Part shown: one piece after another, positions 14,584 through 23,049 of the stretch | Numbering within the stretch: position 1 is the first letter of the stretch | How the letters are laid out: the number at the start of each line of letters is the position of its first letter | Assembly (NCBI GenBank): GCA_024399655.1 | Contig: JAKSNP010000010.1 | Coordinates: forward strand, 1 to 64,000 | DNA from: Paludibacteraceae bacterium | GTDB lineage: Bacteria > Bacteroidota > Bacteroidia > Bacteroidales > Paludibacteraceae | Length of the DNA stretch: 64,000 bases | Direction of reading: 5' to 3' | Program-made: the position numbers and the translations under genes | The notes under the pieces: model-generated | The model's input: only the letters and a program-made list of their open reading frames with translations | The model's database searches: none | Told to the model about the DNA's origin: nothing

Positions 14584-15399
14584 ATGTATAATGCAAAAGA
14601 TAAAATGGCCGAGCTGATGAATGCCGATGCAGAGACTCTGCAGATCATCAGCCGTTTCGGATTGCCGTTGGGCGTAGGCGACCAAACCGTGGATGAAGTG
14701 TGCCAGGCACACCATATCCATACCGAAACCCTCCTCAGCGTGGTGAATCATATCAAGAACGAGATCATAGACATACCTACATTGATGATCTATCTGAGCA
14801 ACGCTCACAAATACTTTCTGGAATATCAGTTGCCGCGTATCCGTCAAACGCTGATCGAAGCCGTGAGCAGCATAAAAACAGGAAGTCAGGTCCCGCTGTT
14901 GATCATACGGCTGTATGACGAATACGTGGAAGAAGTGAAAACACATATCGCCCACGAAAACGAGAACAATTTCCAGCAACATCAGGACGACGACCAACAT
15001 GTGGCCGCCAAATTGAAAGAACTGAAAAACATCATCATCCGCTTCTATCCGGCCGAAGAACCCAACAACCTGCTCTATGCCGCTTTGCAAGACATCTTCC
15101 AGATAGAAAAAGAACTGGCTTTGCATTGCTCGATTGAAGACGATATACTGCTGCCCGCCCTCAGCCAGGTGAAAAAAGAAAGCGACCAACTGACCGACCG
15201 GGAAAAAGATGTGCTTGTACAGGTGGTGAAGGGAATGAGCAACAAAGAGATTGCCGATGTTTTGAATATTTCGACCCACACGGTTATATCCCACCGCAAG
15301 AATATAGTAAGGAAACTGAATATCCACTCGGCTGCGGGATTGACCATCTATGCCATTGTCAACAAACTGGTATGCTTAGACGCGTTAAGAAATTCATAG
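14584..15399 (+). CDS. ScdA_N/hemerythrin-like sensor fused to LuxR-type DNA-binding domain
   Basis: 271 residues in three parts. Residues ~10-60 look like the ScdA/RIC N-terminal domain (DUF542 type: SRFGLPLGVGDQTVDEVCQ), but the usual CC pair is replaced by LG. Residues ~75-195 are a helical hemerythrin-like domain with spaced His/Glu/Asp, ending HCSIEDDILLPAL, a typical HxxxE iron-ligand segment. Residues 203-255 are a LuxR/GerE helix-turn-helix (LTDREKDVLVQVVKGMSNKEIA). The likely role is a transcription factor that senses oxygen, NO or redox state through a di-iron site (inference). It is the first gene of a long operon and overlaps tilS by 28 bases. Confidence 0.8.
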   Translation: MYNAKDKMAELMNADAETLQIISRFGLPLGVGDQTVDEVCQAHHIHTETLLSVVNHIKNEIIDIPTLMIYLSNAHKYFLEYQLPRIRQTLIEAVSSIKTGSQVPLLIIRLYDEYVEEVKTHIAHENENNFQQHQDDDQHVAAKLKELKNIIIRFYPAEEPNNLLYAALQDIFQIEKELALHCSIEDDILLPALSQVKKESDQLTDREKDVLVQVVKGMSNKEIADVLNISTHTVISHRKNIVRKLNIHSAAGLTIYAIVNKLVCLDALRNS

Positions 15400-16139
15400 C
15401 CGACAAGCATCTTCCGGCATCCGGGAATCGTGTATTGGTGTGCGTAAGCGGCGGTGCCGACAGCGTTGCCCTGTTGGATGTGCTGCTCCGCGCGGGATAC
15501 GAATGCGTAGTGGCTCACTGCAACTTCCACCTTCGCAGCAAAGAAAGCGACAGGGACGAACAGTTTGTAAGAAATTTAGTGGAACGGTTTTTGCAGCGTG
15601 ACTATGTAAAGGCTCTGCCTTTGGAGGTGAAACACTTCAACACCCTGGATTATGCACAAGAGCAAAACATGAGTGTGGAAACCGCCGCTCGCGAATTGCG
15701 CTACGAATGGTTCGGACTGATTGCCGAACAATACAACTGCAAAGCGATAGCTGTGGCGCATCATCAAAACGATCAGGCAGAAACCGTTATGATGCATATC
15801 CGCCGGGGGTGCGGACTGAACGGCCTATGCGGCATGAGGCCTTCGGCACCAAATCCCGTACTACAAAAATGCGAACAAGACAAACCGGGGAAAGACATTC
15901 CGGTGATACGACCGCTGCTGTGTACGACACACGACTATATATGCCATTATCTGCGCGACATACGCGGCATTGAATGGATGGAGGATTCCACCAACGATGA
16001 TACGCGATTCAAACGAAACGCCGTTCGCGAGGAATTGAAATCCTGGAGCAAAGCCGAAATAGAACATATCGCCCAACTGGCGGAACGGATACAGGAAGTA
16101 TGCCGAACGAAAGAAACTGAAAACGAAGAAGAACAATAA
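15372..16139 (+). CDS. tilS: tRNA(Ile)-lysidine synthase, short form
   Basis: 255 residues with the PP-loop motif SGGADS at residues 26-31 and the family segments VAHCNFHLR, ETAARELRYEWF and AVAHHQNDQAETVMMHIRRG. It modifies C34 of the AUA-reading tRNA-Ile, which is essential in most bacteria. The protein ends after the catalytic domain: the C-terminal tRNA-binding domains found in enzymes of about 310-440 residues are missing. There is no sign of a frameshift; aroE starts 1 base after the stop. It starts inside the regulator gene (28-base overlap), implying coupled translation. Confidence 0.88.
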   Translation: MLRRVKKFIADKHLPASGNRVLVCVSGGADSVALLDVLLRAGYECVVAHCNFHLRSKESDRDEQFVRNLVERFLQRDYVKALPLEVKHFNTLDYAQEQNMSVETAARELRYEWFGLIAEQYNCKAIAVAHHQNDQAETVMMHIRRGCGLNGLCGMRPSAPNPVLQKCEQDKPGKDIPVIRPLLCTTHDYICHYLRDIRGIEWMEDSTNDDTRFKRNAVREELKSWSKAEIEHIAQLAERIQEVCRTKETENEEEQ

Positions 16140-16140
16140 G

Positions 16141-16857
16141 ATGCTACACTACGGACTGATAGGGAAAAAACTCGGGCATTCGTTTTCACCTGACTATTTT
16201 GCGGCAAAATTCAGGAACGAACAGATCAATGCCGACTATACGGCATACGAAACGGATGACATCGCTCACCTACCCGATTGGGACGGATGGAATGTAACCA
16301 TCCCCTATAAACAGGAAATCATTCCCCATCTTGACATGCTGGATGATGCCGCCTGGGAGATAGGTGCAGTGAATGTGGTGAAACGCCAAGACAATCTTAC
16401 GATCGGCTATAATACCGACTGGATAGGATTCGTACGATCCATCCGACCGCTACTGTCACCATCCGACCGGAAAGCGCTTGTACTGGGAACTGGAGGCGTA
16501 GCCCAGGCCGTAGCCTACGGGGTGAAACGACTGGGATTGGAATTCACCATGGTAAGCAGGAAAAGCGACGAAACCCGACACATACTCGGCTATGGCGACC
16601 TCGAGGAAACCGTAATACGTGAGCATAGCGTAATCATCAATTGCACCCCTTTGGGCATGTATCCCGATATCAACCACCAGCCGGATATCCCTTACATGCA
16701 AATTGGAAGACAGCACCTGTTGTTCGATTGCATTTACAACCCCGAAGAGACACGTTTTCTCCGACATGGACGAGAAGCCGGGGCACGCACCAAAAACGGC
16801 TACGAAATGCTCATCATTCAAGCTGAAGAAGCCTGGAAAATATGGAATGAAAAATGA
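16141..16857 (+). CDS. aroE: shikimate dehydrogenase
   Basis: 238 residues, slightly shorter than the usual 270. Visible are the shikimate-binding start GLIGKKLGHSFSPDYF, NVTIPYK with the catalytic Lys, GYNTDWIGF, and the nucleotide-binding LGTGGVAQAV. The C-terminus has GYEMLIIQAEEAW. It reduces 3-dehydroshikimate in aromatic amino-acid synthesis. It is in the operon between tilS and the DUF4831 gene. Confidence 0.93.
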   Translation: MLHYGLIGKKLGHSFSPDYFAAKFRNEQINADYTAYETDDIAHLPDWDGWNVTIPYKQEIIPHLDMLDDAAWEIGAVNVVKRQDNLTIGYNTDWIGFVRSIRPLLSPSDRKALVLGTGGVAQAVAYGVKRLGLEFTMVSRKSDETRHILGYGDLEETVIREHSVIINCTPLGMYPDINHQPDIPYMQIGRQHLLFDCIYNPEETRFLRHGREAGARTKNGYEMLIIQAEEAWKIWNEK

Positions 16858-16894
16858 CAGACTATGTTTTGAAACAGAATAAATTGAACGAATT

Positions 16895-17644
16895 ATGAAT
16901 AAACGCTTTTTATCACTAATCACCATCCTGAGTATGGGTTTGGGCCTGTCGGCACAAACCATCTTCCGCATCACCTATGAGGAAGTGACCACCCAACGCG
17001 GACAATTTTATCAATATTCGCGTCGCTATCTCAACACCGAAGATGTGGCCACTGAAAACACCACCACCTATCGCTTGCTGAGTATCGAACCGGTAGAAAC
17101 AGCCGAACCGATCGTGGAAACGGTAATCCAACCGGAAAAAGCCGAAATACTGGCTCCGCTGTCGGAAGAGGCCTTGCAATCCGGCAGCACCCAGAAGATG
17201 GCGGAACAGGTAGCCAAACAAATCTACAGGATAAGAGAGGCACGGATCAACCTGCTGTCAGGAGAAGTGGAGCACGTTCCGGCCGACGGTGAAGCCATGC
17301 TGCTCGTGCTCAACGAACTGGACAGACAGGAACGCCTGTTGACGGCTGAATTCATCGGGAGCAGCACCACTGTACGTCACACCACTTACGTGCAAGTGGA
17401 CACGTTGGCAGACGGACGCAGCATACTGCTCCGCTTCAGCAAAATTGCAGGGCCCGTGGCTAGCGACAATCTGAGCGGCGATCCGGTATTGATCGATGTG
17501 GAATGCGAATATGAACAGGTGCTGGCAGCACAACAACCCAAAAAGGACAAAGAACCACGCAACTACGTCAATCAGCTTAAAAGCAGAAAGATGATCATCA
17601 TTTACAACCACAAAACTATCTATGAAGAAAATACTGCTCGTTAG
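16895..17644 (+). CDS. DUF4831 family exported protein
   Basis: 249 residues with a signal peptide (ITILSMGLGLSAQ). The body matches what I know of DUF4831, a Bacteroidetes-only family of unknown function: an early YEEVTTQRGQFYQYSRRYL segment, then GEVEHVPADGEAMLLVLNEL. It overlaps the PorD-like gene by 23 bases. Location in the periplasm or cell envelope is inferred. Confidence 0.75.
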   Translation: MNKRFLSLITILSMGLGLSAQTIFRITYEEVTTQRGQFYQYSRRYLNTEDVATENTTTYRLLSIEPVETAEPIVETVIQPEKAEILAPLSEEALQSGSTQKMAEQVAKQIYRIREARINLLSGEVEHVPADGEAMLLVLNELDRQERLLTAEFIGSSTTVRHTTYVQVDTLADGRSILLRFSKIAGPVASDNLSGDPVLIDVECEYEQVLAAQQPKKDKEPRNYVNQLKSRKMIIIYNHKTIYEENTAR

Positions 17645-18533
17645 TATAGGAATATTGCTCGGCCTGTGCGGTAAGGCACAAGAATTGAGATGCAACGTAA
17701 CAGTGAATTCGGACCGGATTGAAGGCTCGAACAAACAGGTCTACTCCACGCTGCAGCAAGCCGTTTCCGAAATGATCAACACGACCAAATGGACCAATAT
17801 GACTTTTGCGGACAAAGAGCGGATCGACTGCAGCATGATGATTATCGTGACGCAGGCCAATGACAATCTTTACCACTGCGAAATGCAGTTGCAGAGCCGA
17901 CGTCCCGTATATAACAGTGCCTACAACACCACCCTGATCAACTTCAAGGACAACGAATTCAATTTCACCTATCAGGAATTCGACCGGCTGGATTTTCAAG
18001 TCGACCAGTTCAGCAGCAACCTGACCTCGTTGATCGCTTATTACTGCTATCTGCTGATCGGCTATGATCTGGATACCTACTCACGCTTGGGTGGCAGCAG
18101 CTGTTTCCAAATATGCGAAAATATATGCAATAGCGCTCAAACGGCATCCATCGAGGAAGCCGAACTGACCGGATGGAAAGCCTTTGGCAGCAACCGCAGT
18201 CGTTTCTCCCTTATCAACAACCTCCAGGACGATGCGTTCAGGGCGTTTAGAGAGTTTCTGTACACTTATCACCGGCTCGGGCTGGATATCATGGAAAAAA
18301 ATGTGGACAACGGACGCGCGCGCATCGCAGAGGACATACATGTATTGAAAGAGGCCTACAACGCACGACCCGCCACCTATGTAATCAACACATTTCTGGA
18401 TGCCAAAGCCGATGAAATAGCCAATATCTTCCAACGAGGAACGACGGACGAAAAAACGGCTGTTTACAAACTGCTGATGGATATAGATCCTACACGACAA
18501 GAAACATACGACCATATAAAAGAAACACAATAG
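17622..18533 (+). CDS. DUF4835 family protein, type IX secretion PorD-like
   Basis: 303 residues with signal peptide (LLVSIGILLGLCGKAQ). The start of the mature protein, ELRCNVTVNSDRI, and TKWTNMTFADKERIDCSMMI are hallmarks of DUF4835, a family now often annotated as PorD of the type IX secretion system (recalled, not tested). It sits directly before recN, as is common in Bacteroidetes. Its stop TAG shares a base with the GTG start of recN. Confidence 0.8.
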   Translation: MKKILLVSIGILLGLCGKAQELRCNVTVNSDRIEGSNKQVYSTLQQAVSEMINTTKWTNMTFADKERIDCSMMIIVTQANDNLYHCEMQLQSRRPVYNSAYNTTLINFKDNEFNFTYQEFDRLDFQVDQFSSNLTSLIAYYCYLLIGYDLDTYSRLGGSSCFQICENICNSAQTASIEEAELTGWKAFGSNRSRFSLINNLQDDAFRAFREFLYTYHRLGLDIMEKNVDNGRARIAEDIHVLKEAYNARPATYVINTFLDAKADEIANIFQRGTTDEKTAVYKLLMDIDPTRQETYDHIKETQ

Positions 18534-20107
18534 TGCTGCAACATCTTCACATACAAAATTATGCTCTGATAGCCAATCTGGATATTGATTTCACATCCGG
18601 ATTTTCGGTACTGACAGGCGAAACGGGTGCTGGTAAAAGTATCATCCTGGGTGCTTTGGCCTTGGTGCTCGGCGGAAAAGCCGATGCCAAAAGTATTACT
18701 GACGGCGAAGAGCGTTGTGTAATTGAAGCCGATTTCGGCGAATATCTTATCAGAAGAGAACTGCACCGAAACGGCAGAAGCCGATCGTTTGTCAACGATG
18801 AAGTGGTGTCACAAGCCGAACTGAAAACGCTGGCATCCCAACTGATCGATATTCACTCACAACATGAAAACCTGCTAATCGGCAGCGATTCATTCCAGTT
18901 GTCAGTAGTGGATTCGCTGGCCGACAACGCCCGGCAGCGACAGGAATACACCCAAATATTTGACGCCTACACCGACACCTTCAACAAGATAAAGGAACTG
19001 AAAGACGTAGCGGAAAAGACGAAGAAAGACGCCGATTATATTCGATTCCAATGGCAGCAACTGAATGATATCCGTCTTTCGGCCGGCGAAGAGGAGGAAT
19101 TGGAAGACGAAATATACAAATTGAGCCATGCGGAGGAAATCCGTGCCCAATTGATTGCAGCCGGACAACTGCTCAACGGAGACGAGAACAGTGTACTGAC
19201 CTTGCTGCACAACTGCCATCTTGACGGCGCCGACAACGAATTGGAAGAACGGCTGCGAAGTGCCGAAATCGAATTGACGGACATCGCCCGTGAAGCGGAT
19301 CGCATGGCCGAACGAACCGAAAGCGACCCTACCCGTCTGCAAGAAGCGGAAGAACGCATGGATGCGCTCAATTCACTCATGCACAAGCATCATTGCAGCA
19401 ACACCGGCGAATTGATCGAATTGCGTCAACGATTTGAGGAGCAGTTGCTACATATCGATTCGTTTGATGATGAAATAGCCGGATTGGAACGACAATTGGC
19501 AGATCAAAAACGGGAACTGACCGATAAAGCCGACCGACTGACCCTGTCACGCGCAAACGTAAAACAGGATATCTGCCGCCGCTTGACCGACAACTTGAGC
19601 CAATTGGGTATCCGACACGCACATGTGGATATATCGATGGACAAATTAGCCGACTTTACCCCGGACGGTCAAGATGATGTGCAATTCATGTTTGCCGCCA
19701 ATCTGAATCAGTCGCTTCGCCGTGTCAGCGAAGTGGCCAGCGGAGGCGAAATAAGCCGTCTGATGCTTTGCATCAAATCGTTGATAGCGCAAACCAACGG
19801 TCTGCCGACGATTATTTTTGACGAAATTGACACCGGTGTTAGCGGTGAGATAGCTACCCAGATGGGGGTCATCATGCGTAAAATGGCCGATTCTTGTCAG
19901 ATCATAGCCATCACCCATCTGGCACAGATAGCCGCCTTAGGACAAGAGCAATATAAAGTATACAAACAAGATACCGCCAATCGTACGGAAACGGCAATCA
20001 TCCATTTGACAACGGAGCAACGCATACATGAAATCGCCACCATGTTGTCAGGCAACACTCCCACCGACGCCGCGTTAACCAATGCACGACAATTATTAGC
20101 GAAATGA
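18533..20107 (+). CDS. recN: DNA repair protein RecN
   Basis: 524 residues, SMC-like. Walker A GETGAGKS is at residues 29-36. A long coiled-coil arm follows, then the ABC signature VASGGEISRLML and Walker B IIFDEIDTGVSGEIA. It acts in double-strand break repair by holding DNA ends. It starts with GTG overlapping the TAG of the previous gene, so translation is probably coupled. It is a little shorter than the usual ~550 residues, with no key motif missing. Confidence 0.94.
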   Translation: MLQHLHIQNYALIANLDIDFTSGFSVLTGETGAGKSIILGALALVLGGKADAKSITDGEERCVIEADFGEYLIRRELHRNGRSRSFVNDEVVSQAELKTLASQLIDIHSQHENLLIGSDSFQLSVVDSLADNARQRQEYTQIFDAYTDTFNKIKELKDVAEKTKKDADYIRFQWQQLNDIRLSAGEEEELEDEIYKLSHAEEIRAQLIAAGQLLNGDENSVLTLLHNCHLDGADNELEERLRSAEIELTDIAREADRMAERTESDPTRLQEAEERMDALNSLMHKHHCSNTGELIELRQRFEEQLLHIDSFDDEIAGLERQLADQKRELTDKADRLTLSRANVKQDICRRLTDNLSQLGIRHAHVDISMDKLADFTPDGQDDVQFMFAANLNQSLRRVSEVASGGEISRLMLCIKSLIAQTNGLPTIIFDEIDTGVSGEIATQMGVIMRKMADSCQIIAITHLAQIAALGQEQYKVYKQDTANRTETAIIHLTTEQRIHEIATMLSGNTPTDAALTNARQLLAK

Positions 20108-21081
20108 AAGAAATAAATCGAATACGAGCAGTGAAAAACGGAGCCCTGTTATGCATAACGGACCGGATTATCGTACTTCCCGTTTTACGGAGAATGGTTC
20201 GTAAAACGGCTGACGGACTGGAATTGCTCGGTACTGAGAATATCAGTCCCAAAGAGGGACATCTGTTTCTGACCAACCATCGGGACATCGTATTGGATTC
20301 ATCATGGCTCACCCTGCTCCTTCGTGAGAAATGGAATATCCGTCCGTATATCGGTATAGGCAACAACCTGTTCGGCAAATGGTGGATTGAACCCTTCGTA
20401 CGTTTCAACCGCTGTTTTGTGGTGATCAGAGACGGCAATCCTAAAGACAGAATAACTCATGCCACCATTTTGGGGCAATATATCCGTAATCGAATCAGCG
20501 AACGCCACAGCGTTTGGTTGGCGGAACGGGAAGGACGCTCGAAAGACGGCAACGATCTGTGCCAGCCTGCCGTTCTGAAAATGCTCACTATGGGCGAAGA
20601 TAATCTGCTGGATGCGATCAAGGCGCTGAATATTTGTCCGGTCAGCATATCTTACGAATTCGACCCCTGCGATTACCTTAAAGCCCGTGAAATGCAATTA
20701 AAACGCGATAACCCGGAGTGGAAGAAAAGCAAAGAAGACGATTTGTTATCCATGCGCACCGGCATTTACGGAAAGAAAGGACATGTGGTATTTCATCTGA
20801 CCCCCTCTATCAATACATGGATTGATGAACATATCGACTCCTTGCGGCAAATGCCCCGCAACAACCAATTGGCGGCTATCGCTCAACGTATCGATTTCCA
20901 AATTCACAGCAATTACCACATCTTTGAGCGAAACGAGTCGTTCGACCGTTATCTGCGGCAACAAATCGACAAAATATCTGTTCCTGACAAAGATAATGAT
21001 TTCCTCTTGGAACAAATGAAAAATATGTACTTGAATCCGGTAATCAATTATGAGAAGAGCCATCTTTCCGGGGAGCTTTGA
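20104..21081 (+). CDS. 1-acylglycerol-3-phosphate acyltransferase-like protein
   Basis: 325 residues, ATGA overlap with recN. It has the PlsC-type motif region LTNHRDIVLDSSW and a later EGRSKDGND that matches the EGxR-like block. The His-to-Asp spacing (HRDIVLD) differs from the textbook HX4D; HRD at +2 or D at +6 would have to serve. The likely role is transfer of acyl groups in phospholipid or lipid A-type metabolism at the inner membrane. No clear transmembrane segments are seen. The substrate is not assignable. Confidence 0.75.
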   Translation: MKEINRIRAVKNGALLCITDRIIVLPVLRRMVRKTADGLELLGTENISPKEGHLFLTNHRDIVLDSSWLTLLLREKWNIRPYIGIGNNLFGKWWIEPFVRFNRCFVVIRDGNPKDRITHATILGQYIRNRISERHSVWLAEREGRSKDGNDLCQPAVLKMLTMGEDNLLDAIKALNICPVSISYEFDPCDYLKAREMQLKRDNPEWKKSKEDDLLSMRTGIYGKKGHVVFHLTPSINTWIDEHIDSLRQMPRNNQLAAIAQRIDFQIHSNYHIFERNESFDRYLRQQIDKISVPDKDNDFLLEQMKNMYLNPVINYEKSHLSGEL

Positions 21082-21499
21082 TCCCTTTACAATCGGTCAC
21101 TACGACATCGTGATTCGCGGTCTCGATTTATTTGACGAAATAATCATCGGCATTGGAAAAAACAACGTAAAAAAAGAAACATTTCCTCTTGATCAACGCT
21201 TGGAAGATATCCAAAACGCTTTTGCCAACGAGCCACGAGTGAAGGTGGTGGTATACGACAATCTGACGGTTGAATTCGCCCGCGAACACGATGCCAAATT
21301 CCTGCTGCGTAGCATTCGCACCCACTCCGACTTCGAATACGAACAAACCATGGCGGAAGCCAACCGCGAATTAGGCGGCCTGGAAACCGTGATATTATAT
21401 ACACGCCCGGAGTTGGCACATATTTCGTCTACATTGGTAAGAGACCTGTACACTCATCATTTTGATATCAGTTCATATCTCCCTCATTCTAATCTATGA
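21050..21499 (+). CDS. coaD: pantetheine-phosphate adenylyltransferase
   Basis: 149 residues. It has the nucleotidyltransferase motif FPGSFDPFTIGH near the start, LRSIRTHSDFEYE in the middle and the ISSTLVRD motif near the end. It makes dephospho-CoA, the penultimate step of CoA synthesis. The ATG at 21050 lies 32 bases inside the acyltransferase gene, and the end overlaps the S41 gene by 4 bases. Confidence 0.95.
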   Translation: MRRAIFPGSFDPFTIGHYDIVIRGLDLFDEIIIGIGKNNVKKETFPLDQRLEDIQNAFANEPRVKVVVYDNLTVEFAREHDAKFLLRSIRTHSDFEYEQTMAEANRELGGLETVILYTRPELAHISSTLVRDLYTHHFDISSYLPHSNL

Positions 21500-23049
21500 A
21501 AACCAGATCATTTTTTTGCGGAATATTGATTATCCTGACTTCAGTGCAAGTAACCGCCACTGAATCCAAATCAACCAGGATCAACAAAAACCTTAATATA
21601 TATAATGATGTCTACCGCCAATTGGATATCAATTACGTGGACACATTGGATTACGACAAACTGACGAAGATCTCGATCAACGAAATGCTTCGCCAGGTGG
21701 ATCCTTACACGGTGTACATCCCTAAAGAAGAAGACGACAATCTGAAGTTGATGACAACAGGCAAATACGGCGGAATCGGAGCCATCATCATGCAGCGTGA
21801 CAGTTTCGTATGCATATCTGAGCCCTACGAAAACATGCCAGCACAAGAAAACGAAGTGTTGGCCGGTGATAAAATTCTGTCAATAGACGGCACCAACTGC
21901 AAAGGCAAGACGACGAAAGAAGTGAGCGATATGCTTCGCGGAGTGCCCGGAACAACCGTGACGCTTAAATTGGAACGCCCCGGTGTGGACAAACCTTTTA
22001 CCAAGGTGTTGACACGCAAAGAAATTCACATGCCTCCTGTCAGTTATTACACCACTTATGGGGAAACAGGATATGTACTGTTTTCTGAATTCACTTCCGG
22101 ATCGGCTCAGGAAGTACTGAAAGCCGTAGAAGAGATGATCAAGAGCCGACATATAACCGGGTTGGTACTTGACCTGCGCGGAAATGGAGGCGGCCTGGTG
22201 GATGAAGCGATTCAATTGGTCAGTTATTTTGTGGACAAGGGAACAATGGTTGTTTCCACAAAAGGCAAGACCCAACAAAGCAATCGCGAATACACTACCA
22301 AAACCTCCCCCATCTACAAAGACCTGCCTATAGCGGTTTTAGTGGACGGACGCTCGGCTTCAGCTGCTGAAATAGTAAGCGGCTGTTTCCAGGATTTGCA
22401 TCGAGCCACACTGATCGGTCAACGCACCTTCGGTAAAGGCCTGGTACAAAGCATCAGACCGATCGCTTTTGACGGTCATTTGAAAGTGACTACCGCACAC
22501 TACTATCTACCGTCAGGAAGATGTATCCAAGCCATCGACTATAGCGAACTACAAAAGGGGAACAAACTGCACAAAGATACCGCAGGCGGTATTTTGCCCG
22601 ATATTGTAATGACCGATTCGGCAAAAGTGGATATTACCTACTCGCTCTATCAACAACAGATGTTTTTTGATTATTCAGTATTGTATCATTCGCAACATGC
22701 CGCAATCGCCGCTCCCGAAGAATTTGAACTGTCGGATCAAGAATTGGAGGATTTTATCGCATTCCTTGATTCCAGACATTATTCTTACCAGACGGAAACA
22801 GGCAAATATATGCACGATGTGATCGAGATGGCCAAACACGAAGATTTGGATTCGGTTACGATCGCTGACTTACAAGCGTTTGAGCAACGGCTCAAGCCAT
22901 CATACCGAGATGCCATCATGCGCAACAAAGAAGATGTAAAACGCCTGTTGTCAGAAGAAATTATTGAACGCTATTATTTCCAGAAAGGCAGAATCGCCTA
23001 TGTTCTGAGATTTGACAAAGAACTGAAAAAGGCATTAGAAATTTTATGA
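21496..23049 (+). CDS. S41 family C-terminal processing protease
   Basis: 517 residues, signal peptide at residues 1-20. A PDZ domain (about 85-165: GGIGAIIMQRD, GDKILSIDG) is followed by the S41 catalytic domain. The nucleophile is in VDGRSASAAEIVSG and the Lys in GQRTFGKGLVQ, giving the Ser-Lys dyad of CtpA-like proteases. It acts in the periplasm on C-terminal tails of proteins. ATGA overlaps at both ends show tight coupling with coaD and the next lipoprotein gene. Confidence 0.92.
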   Translation: MKTRSFFCGILIILTSVQVTATESKSTRINKNLNIYNDVYRQLDINYVDTLDYDKLTKISINEMLRQVDPYTVYIPKEEDDNLKLMTTGKYGGIGAIIMQRDSFVCISEPYENMPAQENEVLAGDKILSIDGTNCKGKTTKEVSDMLRGVPGTTVTLKLERPGVDKPFTKVLTRKEIHMPPVSYYTTYGETGYVLFSEFTSGSAQEVLKAVEEMIKSRHITGLVLDLRGNGGGLVDEAIQLVSYFVDKGTMVVSTKGKTQQSNREYTTKTSPIYKDLPIAVLVDGRSASAAEIVSGCFQDLHRATLIGQRTFGKGLVQSIRPIAFDGHLKVTTAHYYLPSGRCIQAIDYSELQKGNKLHKDTAGGILPDIVMTDSAKVDITYSLYQQQMFFDYSVLYHSQHAAIAAPEEFELSDQELEDFIAFLDSRHYSYQTETGKYMHDVIEMAKHEDLDSVTIADLQAFEQRLKPSYRDAIMRNKEDVKRLLSEEIIERYYFQKGRIAYVLRFDKELKKALEIL

